From contig NZ_SZNH01000003.1 in assembly GCF_005869855.1 (NCBI RefSeq), positions 309,017 to 373,016 of the forward strand: a stretch of DNA of 64,000 nucleotides. The letters run 5' to 3'. Every line of letters starts with the position of its first letter. Within the stretch, counting starts at the first letter, position 1. Origin of the DNA: Nostoc sp. PA-18-2419. Lineage in GTDB: Bacteria > Cyanobacteriota > Cyanobacteriia > Cyanobacteriales > Nostocaceae. The translations under genes and the position numbers were made by a program. Below the pieces are notes generated by a model. That model had not been told where the DNA came from. It was given only the letters and a program-made list of their open reading frames with translations, and did not search any database. Below, one piece after another: positions 45,030 to 54,019 of this stretch.

Positions 45030-45801
45030 CCAATCATCACCACTTCCTCTGCTAGTAGCCACTGGACTTTCTAAAAGCTTTGGTGGTATTAAAGCAGTTA
45101 ATGAAGCGAAAATCGAAGTTGCCAAAGGCAGTATCACGGGTTTAATTGGCCCCAATGGTGCTGGTAAAACCACTTTGTTTAATTTACTTTCAAACTTCAT
45201 CCGCCCAGATAAAGGACGAGTAATTTTTGATGGCGAACCTATTCACAGTTTGCAACCATATCAAATTGCTCAGCAGGGAGTAGTACGTACTTTTCAAGTT
45301 GCACGCACTCTGTCACGGTTGTCGGTGTTAGAAAATATGCTGTTGGCGGCGCAAAAACAAACGGGTGAAAACTTTTGGCAAGTGCAGTTACAACCGCACA
45401 TCGTCGCCAAGGAAGAAAAGCAACTGCAAGAGAGAGCCATGTTTCTGTTGGAATCCGTAGGTTTGGCAAAAAAAGCACACGATTATGCTGGTAGTTTGTC
45501 TGGTGGACAACGCAAGCTATTGGAAATGGGACGCGCATTGATGACTAATCCCAAGTTAATTTTGTTAGATGAACCAGCAGCGGGGGTAAATCCGAGATTA
45601 ATTGATGATATTTGCGATCGCATTCTCACTTGGAACCGCCAAGATGGGATGACGTTTTTGATTATCGAACACAATATGGATGTGATTATGTCCTTGTGCG
45701 ATCGTGTTTGGGTGCTTGCCGAAGGACAGAATTTAGCTGACGGTACCCCAGCAGAAATTCAAACCAATCCCAAAGTTCTCGAAGCTTATTTAGGAAAATA
45801 G
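45019..45801 (+). CDS. Branched-chain/neutral amino-acid ABC ATPase, LivG type (NatA-like)
   Basis: A 260-residue ATPase with Walker A GPNGAGKTT, Q-loop VVRTFQVARTL, signature LSGGQRKLLEMGRAL, Walker B LILLDEPAAGVNP and switch H in IIEHNMDV, the LivG-specific pattern. The start TTG 45019 lies inside the permease gene, 8 bases after a near-perfect AAGGAGGA ribosome-binding site, and overlaps the stop by 11 bases, so translation is coupled. A decayed partial copy of its 3' end follows at 45826-45918. Confidence 0.92.
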   Translation: MVNNQSSPLPLLVATGLSKSFGGIKAVNEAKIEVAKGSITGLIGPNGAGKTTLFNLLSNFIRPDKGRVIFDGEPIHSLQPYQIAQQGVVRTFQVARTLSRLSVLENMLLAAQKQTGENFWQVQLQPHIVAKEEKQLQERAMFLLESVGLAKKAHDYAGSLSGGQRKLLEMGRALMTNPKLILLDEPAAGVNPRLIDDICDRILTWNRQDGMTFLIIEHNMDVIMSLCDRVWVLAEGQNLADGTPAEIQTNPKVLEAYLGK

Positions 45802-45825
45802 AGTGCCATTGGCTTTCTGTTTATT

Positions 45826-45918
45826 CATTGTATGGATGCGATTATGTCCTTGTGTGATCGTCTTTAGGTACTTGCCGGAGGACAAAATTTAGTTGACGGT
45901 ACACCAGCAGAAATTTAA
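45826..45918 (+). pseudogene. Decayed tandem duplicate of the LivG-type ATPase 3' end
   Basis: This stretch reads HCMDAIMSLCDRL, stop, VLAGGQNLVDGTPAEI, stop. It repeats HNMDVIMSLCDRV-WVLAEGQNLADGTPAEI from the gene ending at 45801, in the same orientation. Its two stops (TAG and TAA) show it is not translated as a whole. It is a partial tandem duplication that has diverged. Confidence 0.85.
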
Positions 45919-46041
45919 AAAATTCTCTGGTGATCACTCAATATATAATAGTACATAATTACTATTTCGCCAGATTAAACCCCTACACATCAGATTGTGT
46001 AATTTATTACATTAATTTGCAGATGAAAAATGTCAGACTCA

Positions 46042-46071
46042 GATCCTCGACTTTTAAAAAAGTCGGGGATC
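46042..46071. terminator. Stem-loop between converging genes
   Basis: GATCCTCGACTTTT (46042-46055) and AAAAGTCGGGGATC (46058-46071) form a 14-bp stem with one G-T pair and a 2-base gap. It lies just past the end of hemA (minus) and after the ATPase gene (plus) and could stop both. The sequence looks like a dispersed repeat type. Confidence 0.65.
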
Positions 46072-46083
46072 CTGTTGTTGAGT

Positions 46084-47370
46084 TTAACTAAATTGCTCGC
46101 CTGCATCTAAGTTAAACAGCATTTGCAGAGTTTGCATACAACGCCGTCTAGCTTCAACATCTTGCTGCGATCGCAATTGCACCATCGGGTCATGTAAAAT
46201 TTTATTAACAATCCCGCGTGTTAAAGCTTCAATCACCTCTTGATGTTTTTCCGCGAATTCCGAACCCAATCTCGACAAAGCTTTTTCTAATTCTTGTTCG
46301 CGGATGGTTTCGACTTTATTTCGCAGACAGCTAATAGTAGTAACAGTTTCTAAACTACGCCACCAAACATCGAAAGCTTCTACCTCTTCTTCTAAAAGTC
46401 GTTCTGCTTCCTGAGCAATTTTTCGGCGGCTTTCGTAGTTTTGCGCCACTACTGCCTTCAAATCATCCACATTAAAGGCATGTACATTTGCTAGTTCATT
46501 CACATCTGCATGAACATTGCGCGGCACAGAAATATCAAATAACATCAGAGAACGTTGAGCTTCTAAAACCATCTCCAATTTGGCACGGTCAAGTATCGGC
46601 TCAATTGCAGAAGTACTGGTAAACACCAAATCGCTATCGGCAATTACTGTCATCATTTCCGATAGCATATGAATTTGAATAGGTTGTCCAGGGAACTGCT
46701 TGGCTAGTTCTTGGGCACGTTCGCGAGAGCGATTAACAATACTGATTTGCACGGCACCTTTAGAAAGCAGGTGTTGTACTAATAACCGTGACATTTTCCC
46801 AGCACCGAGAATTACCACTCGACAAGCAGCTAAATTTGCTACTTTTATTTGCGCTAACTCCACAGCCGCCGAACTAATAGAGACCGCACCAGTACCAATA
46901 CTAGTTTCAGTGCGAACCCGCTTACCAGCTGTTAGCGCTTGTTTAAATAATCGATTCAAAATGGTTTTTATACCGTTATATTGCTGTCCCAATTTGTGAG
47001 TAGTCTTCACCTGAGCCAAAATTTGGCCTTCTCCGAGTACTAAACTATCTAAGCCACCAGCTACCCGCATCACATGCATAACTGCATCATCATGCAACAA
47101 CATAAACAGGTGTTGTCGCAGAGAGAATACAGGTAATTTGCTATGTTCTGCAAGAAATTGAGTTACTTCCCGGATACCTTGGTCTGTTTGACTGGTAACA
47201 ATGTAGATCTCTAGGCGATTACAAGTGCTAAGAATTGCAACTTCCTCAATATGGGGATAGCTACCCAGATGAGCGATCGCACTTTCGATTTGTGGTTCTG
47301 GAATGCTCAACTTTTCCCGAACTTCTACTGGGGCTGTTTTATGACTTAAGCCCACCACTGCTATATTCAT
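46084..47370 (-). CDS. hemA: Glutamyl-tRNA reductase
   Basis: Reduces glutamyl-tRNA-Glu to glutamate-1-semialdehyde, the first committed step of haem, chlorophyll and phycobilin synthesis. It has 428 residues. The catalytic cysteine is C50 (STCNRLEIY), with the family blocks [17 protein letters not shown], the NADPH-binding [16 protein letters not shown], and a C-terminal dimerisation region. The start ATG 47370 gives [21 protein letters not shown], as expected. glpX lies upstream on the same strand, and a 20-bp hairpin sits in between. Confidence 0.97.
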   Translation of the reverse strand: MNIAVVGLSHKTAPVEVREKLSIPEPQIESAIAHLGSYPHIEEVAILSTCNRLEIYIVTSQTDQGIREVTQFLAEHSKLPVFSLRQHLFMLLHDDAVMHVMRVAGGLDSLVLGEGQILAQVKTTHKLGQQYNGIKTILNRLFKQALTAGKRVRTETSIGTGAVSISSAAVELAQIKVANLAACRVVILGAGKMSRLLVQHLLSKGAVQISIVNRSRERAQELAKQFPGQPIQIHMLSEMMTVIADSDLVFTSTSAIEPILDRAKLEMVLEAQRSLMLFDISVPRNVHADVNELANVHAFNVDDLKAVVAQNYESRRKIAQEAERLLEEEVEAFDVWWRSLETVTTISCLRNKVETIREQELEKALSRLGSEFAEKHQEVIEALTRGIVNKILHDPMVQLRSQQDVEARRRCMQTLQMLFNLDAGEQFS

Positions 47371-47431
47371 TTGCTAAATCGTAATTGCTAATTGGTAGTT
47401 GGCAATAAGGCATTGAGAATTGGGAAGGGTG

Positions 47432-47480
47432 AATTGAAGATTGTTACTTGGAAAAACTCACCAAGCAACAATCTTCAATT
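47432..47480. repeat. 20-bp inverted repeat between glpX and hemA
   Basis: AATTGAAGATTGTTACTTGG (47432-47451) and 47461-47480 are inverted with one mismatch and a 9-base loop. No T-run follows on the minus strand. It lies about 60 bases before the hemA ATG and could end glpX transcripts or fold in the hemA leader. Confidence 0.7.
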
Positions 47481-47589
47481 GATTCCTAACTACTAAGTAC
47501 TAACTACCGTGTTGGCGAAGCATTTGTATAACTTATATTTCAATTTTAATGCTTCGCCCTTAGTATTACCATTCCCCATTCTCCAAAAA

Positions 47590-48627
47590 TTAATACAGTT
47601 GGAGAGACTTCGGTTCGCTAAACATATGAATTGTATCAACAAATCGAGCAGTCTTGGACTGGTTAGAAATTACCAAGCTTTGAGTTCTTGCCCCGCCCTT
47701 GAAGAAACGTACACCTTGCATGAGATTACCACTGGTAATTCCGCTAGCAGCGAATAGAACAGTTTGACCAGAAGCCAGTTCATGAGCATCATAAACTTTA
47801 TCAGGGTCATTGATATCCATAGACTTCAAACGATCAAGGTTGGCTTCTTTACTTTCTCCAATCAGACCTGTTTTGACTATTTCTGGATCGTAGATCAGTT
47901 GCCCTTGGAAGTGTCCACCTAAAGCACGCATTGCGGCTGCGGAAATTACACCTTCAGGAGCAGCACCGATACCCATGAGTGCATGGATATTAGTTCCAGC
48001 AAAACCGCAGGATATGGCTGCACCAACATCACCATCAGAAATTAGTTGTACTCTGGCTCCAGCATCACGGATTTCTTTAATTAAATCATTATGGCGATCG
48101 CGCTTCATCACCACAATTACAAGTTCTTCAATCGAGCGCTCTAAACACTCAGCAAGAATCTTGAGGTTTTCCGTTGCTGACTTGTTGATATCCACTTTGC
48201 CCTTAGCTGCGGGAGGTGCTGCTAACTTCTTCATGTAAAAGTCGGGAGCAGCAAATAATCCACCCTTTTCAGAAATTGCCAACACAGCCATAGAACCTGG
48301 TTGTCCGTATGCTACCAAGTTCGTACCTTCACAGGGGTCAACGGCGATGTCAATTTCAATGAGTTCATCAGGGTTACAGAGAGCTTCGGCATTTGGCTGA
48401 GTACAAATACCGACTTCTTCTCCGATGTAAAGCATCGGCGCGTCATCGCGTTCGCCTTCTCCAATGACGATGCGACCGCGCATATAAATTTTATTCATCC
48501 GCTCCCGCATAGCTTCCACTGCTACCTGATCAGCAGTGTTCTTTTCGCCTTTACCCATCCACTTGGCGGATGCGATCGCTGCTTGCTCTACTACCTCAAT
48601 AATCTCTAACCCAAGTGTATTTTCCAC
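47590..48627 (-). CDS. glpX: Class II fructose-1,6-/sedoheptulose-1,7-bisphosphatase
   Basis: A 345-residue GlpX-type bisphosphatase. In cyanobacteria this single enzyme performs both the FBPase and SBPase steps of the Calvin cycle. Conserved motifs are [16 protein letters not shown] with metal-binding acids, [32 protein letters not shown]-like [19 protein letters not shown], and [18 protein letters not shown]. The start at ATG 48627 is the family start. It diverges from the DUF981 gene across 311 bases. Confidence 0.96.
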   Translation of the reverse strand: MENTLGLEIIEVVEQAAIASAKWMGKGEKNTADQVAVEAMRERMNKIYMRGRIVIGEGERDDAPMLYIGEEVGICTQPNAEALCNPDELIEIDIAVDPCEGTNLVAYGQPGSMAVLAISEKGGLFAAPDFYMKKLAAPPAAKGKVDINKSATENLKILAECLERSIEELVIVVMKRDRHNDLIKEIRDAGARVQLISDGDVGAAISCGFAGTNIHALMGIGAAPEGVISAAAMRALGGHFQGQLIYDPEIVKTGLIGESKEANLDRLKSMDINDPDKVYDAHELASGQTVLFAASGITSGNLMQGVRFFKGGARTQSLVISNQSKTARFVDTIHMFSEPKSLQLY

Positions 48628-48938
48628 AGAGTCTGCCCTCTCAACTGCTTGAATTTGCGTTACTTTATCTGGCTATTTCAGTCTTTAAGTCTACCAAAGG
48701 GCGGTTACCAAATTTCGATTACAAATGTTAACTCCGTCTCAACTTCCTGTTTATTGACATTATTCGCAATAATTGTCTAGGAGCCTTAGCTTTGTTTTGA
48801 CTTTTTACTTATGACAATAAATACTTATAATTTTCCCCGTAATCTGAATCTTTATTGATTTATGGTTTTAAATATTTATAAATGTAACAGTATTTCAGGT
48901 AGTTCATATCAACCCAGAAAAGCATTGAGAGGTTAATC
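48628..48938. other. Divergent region between glpX and the DUF981 gene
   Basis: 311 AT-rich bases. Promoters for both genes should lie here. No coding sequence, RNA or hairpin stands out. Confidence 0.5.
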
Positions 48939-49511
48939 GTGTTTATTGACTACATCACACTCATGTTAATCAACATGGTAGCTGGTTTATTTATCTTAGC
49001 TGACTATGTATATCGTGGGATAGATAGCTTACATCAAAAGCAGTGGATTCCGGGATTTGGAATTACAGGTGCGCTAGCCTTAACAACTGGTTTACACATG
49101 AGCTTCACTTGGCCAGTAAGTGGTAGTTTTAACATTGCCTTCGGTGAAACAAGTGTTTTATTTGGCATCTTATTTGTGGCAACAGCGATCGCTCTTTCTG
49201 TAGGTTGGGATTTATTGACAATCGCTATTTACGGTTTTTTTGCTGGTTTAGTAGCGATCGTAGTCGGTATTCGGATTATCAACTTGAATATCACAAAACA
49301 GCCGTTTGTCTCAGGAATCGGTTTTATTTTGACAGGATTAGGCGGTATATTTGCTGCACCAACTCTCTATTGGAAAACTAACCGAACTTGGCGGCTAATT
49401 GGTGTTGGTGTATTAATAATAGCTGCTTTAATTTGGGCATTTACTGGATATTTGGCTTACTGGAATCACTTAGAAAGTTTTCAAAAGTGGATTCCAGCCC
49501 CGATGCGGTAA
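48939..49511 (+). CDS. DUF981 family membrane protein
   Basis: A 190-residue integral membrane protein, starting at GTG 48939 behind GAGAGG. Six or seven helices cover most of it (e.g., 5-25, 40-58, 67-87, 93-112, 126-146, 150-172). The family is found in several bacteria and is uncharacterised. The internal glycine-rich helices suggest a channel- or transporter-like fold, but there is no evidence for a substrate. A glutaredoxin gene follows after 58 bases. Confidence 0.8.
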   Translation: MFIDYITLMLINMVAGLFILADYVYRGIDSLHQKQWIPGFGITGALALTTGLHMSFTWPVSGSFNIAFGETSVLFGILFVATAIALSVGWDLLTIAIYGFFAGLVAIVVGIRIINLNITKQPFVSGIGFILTGLGGIFAAPTLYWKTNRTWRLIGVGVLIIAALIWAFTGYLAYWNHLESFQKWIPAPMR

Positions 49512-49569
49512 GTAATGCTAGCAATGATCTAGGCTAGAAACATAGTTAAAACTTTGCTCAAGATTAAAT

Positions 49570-49875
49570 ATGCTGGACTTTCTTAATCCCCTATTAAATC
49601 GCCATCCAGAGCGAGTTAAAGCCAATGTTGAAATCTATACATGGCAAACTTGTCCTTACTGTATTCGTGCCAAGATGCTGCTGTGGTGGAAAGGTGTAAA
49701 CTTTACTGAATATAAAATCGACGGCGACGAAATAGCCAGAGAAAAAATGGCAGAACGCGCTAACGGACGCCGCACAGTACCAGAAATTTTTATTAATAAC
49801 CAACACATTGGTGGTTGTGATGATCTTTATCAGCTAGATGCACACAATCAACTCGATCCTTTGTTAGCTCAATAG
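49570..49875 (+). CDS. grxC: Glutaredoxin 3
   Basis: A 101-residue dithiol glutaredoxin that reduces disulfides and deglutathionylates proteins using glutathione. The active site is C28-P-Y-C31 (TCPYCIRAKMLL), followed by the cis-proline block RRTVPEIFINNQHIGGCDDL. It is distinct from the monothiol CGFS enzyme at 29.5 kb. The start at ATG 49570 leaves about 20 extra N-terminal residues compared with E. coli GrxC; a later start cannot be ruled out. Confidence 0.95.
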   Translation: MLDFLNPLLNRHPERVKANVEIYTWQTCPYCIRAKMLLWWKGVNFTEYKIDGDEIAREKMAERANGRRTVPEIFINNQHIGGCDDLYQLDAHNQLDPLLAQ

Positions 49876-49972
49876 TCACTGGTCATTAGTCATTTGTTTT
49901 TTTTGTCCAATGACTAATGACAAAATTTATTAAATTGTAAAAATTTTATAAAATTTTTATATTCTTCAAAGG

Positions 49973-50458
49973 ATGTTGAATAAACACGGTGATTATCTTA
50001 TACACGTAGAATGGATGACTCGTGCTTTAGAATTAGCTAAATCAGCAGCTGATGCAGGTGAAATTCCTATAGGTGCTGTTATCATCGATTCAACTGGCAA
50101 TTTACTTGCACAAGGAGAAAACAGAAAAGAGCGGGACAAAGACCCCACAGCTCATGCGGAAATTCTTGCTCTCAAAAGAGCTGCCATAACTTTACAAAAT
50201 TGGCATCTTAATGACTGTACTCTGTACGTAACTCTGGAACCTTGCCCAATGTGTGCAGGGGCGATTGTCCAAGCGCGTCTCGGAGAACTTGTATATGGGG
50301 TGGACGATACAAAAACTGGCGCAGTTCGGACAGTTATTAACATACCCGATAGCGCTGCTTCTAATCACCGCTTACAGATAATCGGAGGCATTCTAGAATC
50401 AGCTTGTCGTCAACAGTTACAAGCTTGGTTCGCCACTAAGCGTCATCAGAGAAAATAA
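49973..50458 (+). CDS. tadA: tRNA adenosine(34) deaminase
   Basis: Deaminates adenosine to inosine at the wobble position of tRNA-Arg(ACG). It has 161 residues. The zinc/catalytic motifs are H61-A-E63 (PTAHAEI) and P90-C91-P-M-C94 (LEPCPMCAGAI). ATG 49973 follows a CAAAGG ribosome-binding site at a very short distance, so a start slightly downstream, such as the ATG at MTRALEL, is possible. Confidence 0.96.
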   Translation: MLNKHGDYLIHVEWMTRALELAKSAADAGEIPIGAVIIDSTGNLLAQGENRKERDKDPTAHAEILALKRAAITLQNWHLNDCTLYVTLEPCPMCAGAIVQARLGELVYGVDDTKTGAVRTVINIPDSAASNHRLQIIGGILESACRQQLQAWFATKRHQRK

Positions 50459-50570
50459 CAGACAGAGGTAAAACTGTCCATCTCACACGACACAAGTTAC
50501 GCAAGAGAATCTACGGTGTAACTAATGAGGCTTTTCATTAAATTTTATCCGTCAATCAGCTGTCTCCATC

Positions 50571-51326
50571 ATGATGGAATTTTACTCTTTATTCGATGCT
50601 TGTCAGCATACACCAGCAAATCCTCAAACGGATTGTACTACCTCAAGGGTTTCTCCTTGGTTAAATCCTCTGGCGTATTTATTTGGTCGTCACTGCTTAT
50701 TACCATTATTCTTTGGACAAATTAGGATAACCGGACAAAAAAATATCCCCACAACTGGGCCAGTTATCTTTGCTCCTACCCATAGGGCGCGTTGGGATGG
50801 ACTGCTTGTACCCTACGCTGTTGCTGATTGTATGACAGCAAAAGACCTGCGGTTCATGGTCACTATTGACGAATGCCAAGGATTGCAAGGCTGGTTTGTC
50901 CGACGCTTGGGTGGTTTTCCTGTAGATACTCGACACCCATCAATTCGCACTCTACGACATGGAGTTGAGTTACTTAAACAGCGAAAAGCAATAGTGATTT
51001 TTCCAGAAGGGAACATTTATCGTCATAGTCAAGCCCCTTTGAAACCGGGAATTGCACGTCTGGCGTTGAGTGCTGAATCTAGTGATTCCGGGTTAGGAGT
51101 AAGTATTATACCCATAGGCATTAATTACAGCCAACCTTACCCGCATTGGGGTACAGATGTGAGCATTCACATTGGCTGTCCAATCAAAGTCAAGGATTAT
51201 GTACATGGTTCTATAAAACAAGATGCTAAAAGCCTGACAGCTGATTTAGCAAAAGCACTTCAACAATTGAGCCACCAAGAAACAGAAATTACTAATCACA
51301 CTTTTGCAGAAATTACTAATTCTTGA
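50571..51326 (+). CDS. 1-acyl-sn-glycerol-3-phosphate acyltransferase (PlsC-type)
   Basis: A 251-residue membrane-associated acyltransferase, which makes phosphatidate from lysophosphatidate. The catalytic HX4D motif is H71-RARW-D76 (APTHRARWDGLL), the substrate-binding block is GGFPVDTR, and FPEGNIYR follows. Substrate specificity cannot be read from the sequence; some cyanobacterial relatives act on other acyl acceptors. A conserved pair of proline-rich hydrophobic segments precedes the catalytic motif. The gene is transcribed alone after tadA. Confidence 0.88.
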   Translation: MMEFYSLFDACQHTPANPQTDCTTSRVSPWLNPLAYLFGRHCLLPLFFGQIRITGQKNIPTTGPVIFAPTHRARWDGLLVPYAVADCMTAKDLRFMVTIDECQGLQGWFVRRLGGFPVDTRHPSIRTLRHGVELLKQRKAIVIFPEGNIYRHSQAPLKPGIARLALSAESSDSGLGVSIIPIGINYSQPYPHWGTDVSIHIGCPIKVKDYVHGSIKQDAKSLTADLAKALQQLSHQETEITNHTFAEITNS

Positions 51327-51742
51327 TTCAGTTAAGAGTCTCGAGACAGCTTGGATTTATCAGAAAAAACTATCTCAATTTGAAAAAAGAATCTAACAAG
51401 TGGATTAATAGAAGCTAGATTTAGAAACTGATTGCTAATCCCAAATCGTAATAGTGGTATTTTAGAATCATTTGAGGATGTATATCTATAGATTAGCCTC
51501 AATTGACAGAACATTGTGCCAAATTGGCAGTTTTTGAGCCAATAACTAATTATTATCTGGAAAATAGTGGATTTTTGCGTGAAGAAAATTATGCAGTAGC
51601 AATGGGAACTCTATTAAAGTAATTTTTAGTCTAAATCTGAGAAACTTAGTTATGTGGCTTTGCTTTGCCCAAAACCAAAACAGAGTTAAGATACCCGAAG
51701 TATCCATAACTTATCTATATAGTTGTTGCACTAATTGACCCC
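51327..51742. other. Intergenic region with a coding-like remnant
   Basis: 416 bases. Besides the remnant at 51503-51622, there is a perfect 13-base palindrome-like word tgccaaattggca at ~51517. The rest is AT-rich and non-coding. Confidence 0.5.
51503..51622 (+). pseudogene. Coding-like remnant of unknown origin
   Basis: A frame from TTG 51503 reads LTEHCAKLAVFEPITNYYL, then ENSGFLREENYAVAMGTLLK, then stop. A stop (TAG) lies just upstream at 51494-51496. The composition looks like the C-terminal end of a real protein, but I recognise no family, and there is no start signal. It may also be a very short gene. Confidence 0.4.
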
Positions 51743-52348
51743 ATGAACACTGCTGCCGCTGTTACCTCGATGCATCGTGCTTTTTTATCAGTCTTAGCAG
51801 TCCTCAGCTTGTTACCACCTGTGAACGCTCAGGTATCACAGTTACCAGGCACTAATCGTCAACTACAACCGATTGACCCCAATAATCCCAATAACCTCCG
51901 TCCCGTAACAGAGAATAACAGTCTTTTAAGCATTGAAGGGGGCGATCGCTTGATGAAAGATGCAGAACAAGCCGTTTCTGCTCAAAACTACACCTTAGCT
52001 GCCAAAAAATTGCAAGAAGCACGTCAGGTTTATAATCAACTATCTAATTTTTATCAAGATTTAAACGCTAGCTTTTCAGGAATTGACAATAGAGTTTCTG
52101 ATTCTCAGCGTCAAAAAGCTCTATTAACAGCCCAAAAACGAGATGAAGCGACCTTTCAATTAGCATTGGTACATCGGGCACAAAATCAGCCAGAATTGGC
52201 AGTACCATTGTTGATTCAAATAATTAAAAGTCAAAACCCAACGCGAGATTTAGGTAAAAAAGCCTATAAACAGTTGTTTGAATTAGGTTTTGTTGATTCT
52301 CCCTACCCCAGAGGAAGTGGTAGTTCATCTTCCTCATCTCAAAAATAA
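51743..52348 (+). CDS. Exported hypothetical protein with helical repeat-like middle
   Basis: A 201-residue protein with a type I signal peptide (RAFLSVLAVLSLLPPVNA, cleavage expected after ~28-30). After a proline/asparagine linker (PNNPNNLRPVTENN) it has helical segments that resemble TPR-like hairpins (DAEQAVSAQNYTLAAKKLQEARQVY and ATFQLALVHRAQNQPELAVPLLIQI). The C-terminus is a serine-rich tail. It is probably periplasmic, and I know the type only as a cyanobacterial hypothetical protein. Confidence 0.75.
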   Translation: MNTAAAVTSMHRAFLSVLAVLSLLPPVNAQVSQLPGTNRQLQPIDPNNPNNLRPVTENNSLLSIEGGDRLMKDAEQAVSAQNYTLAAKKLQEARQVYNQLSNFYQDLNASFSGIDNRVSDSQRQKALLTAQKRDEATFQLALVHRAQNQPELAVPLLIQIIKSQNPTRDLGKKAYKQLFELGFVDSPYPRGSGSSSSSSQK

Positions 52349-52542
52349 CTAAATTAAAATCCTGACTAGATTCGGGTATAGGACATTAAACAAAGAGTGT
52401 GGGAAGAGTGGGAAGCTTTTTTCTCGTCTGCCTACACTTGTTGGGCATTGTGTAGGTTGTTTGCCTATTTCAGATAGTAGCTTGATTTGGGTTCTGTTTT
52501 ACTAAAGAATATAGAAGCCTAAAAGTTATTTTGATTGGAATT

Positions 52543-52570
52543 GTTGGGTTAAGCGATCGCTTAACCCAAC
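52543..52570. repeat. 28-bp perfect palindrome centred on HIP1
   Basis: GTTGGGTTAAGCGA and its exact reverse complement abut at 52556/52557, so the HIP1 octamer GCGATCGC lies at the centre. It sits between two converging genes and may act as a terminator or be a dispersed repeat of the gttgggtt…aacccaac type. No T-run follows on either strand. Confidence 0.85.
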
Positions 52571-52600
52571 CTAAAATTCTTGCCCATTTGCTGAGAACCT

Positions 52601-53269
52601 CTATCTCTTATTACCAAGAGATGAATTACGTTGCGTCAGGTTATCAACTTGCAACTGTTGCCGTCCGTTAGTGATAATTCGTAACATTTGTTTAAGATCC
52701 TGCTCAATATTTTCTAGAACACCGTCGGCATATGCATCAGCACCATCTTCAATTTCTTGAGCGTGAGCGATGGCTGTTTGTCGCATTTGCTCTAATTCTT
52801 GCTGACAAGCATATCGCTTGCGCTCAATTTCAGCCAGAGTTTCTTGCATTATTCCCTCACACTCTTGTTGTACTTGTCGCCGCATTCGTTCAGCTTCTTG
52901 TTTTGCCTGTTGAATAATGTCGCTTTCAGCTAAAATTTGCGCTTTTTTTGCTTGGGCGGCTTCAACTATTTGCTGCCCATATTCTTCTGCTTCTAGGAGA
53001 ATTTCCTCCTTTTGTCCCAGAATTGCTGCTGCTTCTTGAAAAAGTGTTGGCAAAGCAAGCCGGATGTAGTCAAGCTGATCTAGCAGCTTTTCTTCATCGA
53101 TGAGTGTGCGTCCTGTCAGGGGTATTCTCAGACTAGAGAGAACCATTTCCTCTAGGCGGTTGAGTTCCTCCTGAATATCTATGCTTCCCTGTGTGTCGGC
53201 ATACTCTTGAGGGGGGGGGTTGCTTCCGTTGAGGTTGGGTTCAACATTGGAGAGTTGTGATTGTAGCAT
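52601..53269 (-). CDS. Coiled-coil protein (DivIVA/V-type-ATPase-E-like), downstream of coaD
   Basis: A 222-residue, highly charged protein forming one long coiled coil from ~80 to ~195 ([37 protein letters not shown]). The N-terminal ~40 residues (around [12 protein letters not shown]) are not structured. Such proteins in cyanobacteria are linked with cell shape or division, but that is weak inference. The first 91 bases overlap the 3' end of coaD in another frame, across a run of nine Cs. A start further in, such as the AGGAGG-preceded region near 53160, is possible. Confidence 0.75.
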   Translation of the reverse strand: MLQSQLSNVEPNLNGSNPPPQEYADTQGSIDIQEELNRLEEMVLSSLRIPLTGRTLIDEEKLLDQLDYIRLALPTLFQEAAAILGQKEEILLEAEEYGQQIVEAAQAKKAQILAESDIIQQAKQEAERMRRQVQQECEGIMQETLAEIERKRYACQQELEQMRQTAIAHAQEIEDGADAYADGVLENIEQDLKQMLRIITNGRQQLQVDNLTQRNSSLGNKR

Positions 53270-53730
53270 TGGTATATATCTAGGGCAATGTGTGGGGGAA
53301 CGAGATGATCGATAGAGCCACCAAACCTTGCAATCTCTTTTACCACACTACTACTTAAAAAACTATACTCATTTGAAGTTGCCAGAAAAACTGTTTCTAT
53401 TTGGGTAGAAAGAGTTTTATTTGTGTGAGCCATTTGCAGTTCCACTTCAAAATCTGACACAGCGCGTAAGCCGCGTAGCAAAACTTGTGCATTTTGCATT
53501 TGAGCATAATTGACGGTAAGACCGTCAAAGCTATCTACTTCTACATTAGGTAAATGTTGTGTAGAAAGACGGATCTGATCTAGCCTTTGCTGAACACTAA
53601 AAAGTGGCATTTTATTGGGGTTCCGCAATACAGCGACAATTACGCGCTCAAACAGCCGACTGCCACGCTGGATGAGGTCAAGATGTCCTAAGGTAATGGG
53701 GTCGAAGCTGCCAGGATAAATCGCAATCAC
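53179..53730 (-). CDS. coaD: Phosphopantetheine adenylyltransferase
   Basis: Makes dephospho-CoA from pantetheine phosphate and ATP, the fourth step of CoA synthesis. The open frame has 183 residues against the usual ~160. Motifs are [18 protein letters not shown] with the T/HxGH signature (H16), [18 protein letters not shown] and [14 protein letters not shown]. The extra 20-odd residues at the C-terminus are non-family sequence ([20 protein letters not shown]), read across a C9 tract and overlapping the next gene. Translation of the pair is probably coupled. Confidence 0.95.
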   Translation of the reverse strand: MIAIYPGSFDPITLGHLDLIQRGSRLFERVIVAVLRNPNKMPLFSVQQRLDQIRLSTQHLPNVEVDSFDGLTVNYAQMQNAQVLLRGLRAVSDFEVELQMAHTNKTLSTQIETVFLATSNEYSFLSSSVVKEIARFGGSIDHLVPPHIALDIYQCYNHNSPMLNPTSTEATPPLKSMPTHREA

Positions 53731-54019
53731 AATGATATATCAAACTTAATTTAAGTGATTATATTGAAATTGTTTTGTGTAACTTACTCAAATCTATCAT
53801 CTTGCACTCTCAGCAAAAATGCTAAAGTCAATTGTTTTGGTGGCACAAGTTATGCTCAACTAAGCGTTAGGAACTAGACTCCTAATTATGAATGTCGGAT
53901 TTGTACCTCTGTCTTCATAATCTTGTAGAGGATTCAAGGTTAGTCTGGTATTCAAGGTAAGAAACTCCGTACTTACCAAAGTGCGCGGTTAATTAACGAA
54001 CTTTTCTAGGTAATTTTGC

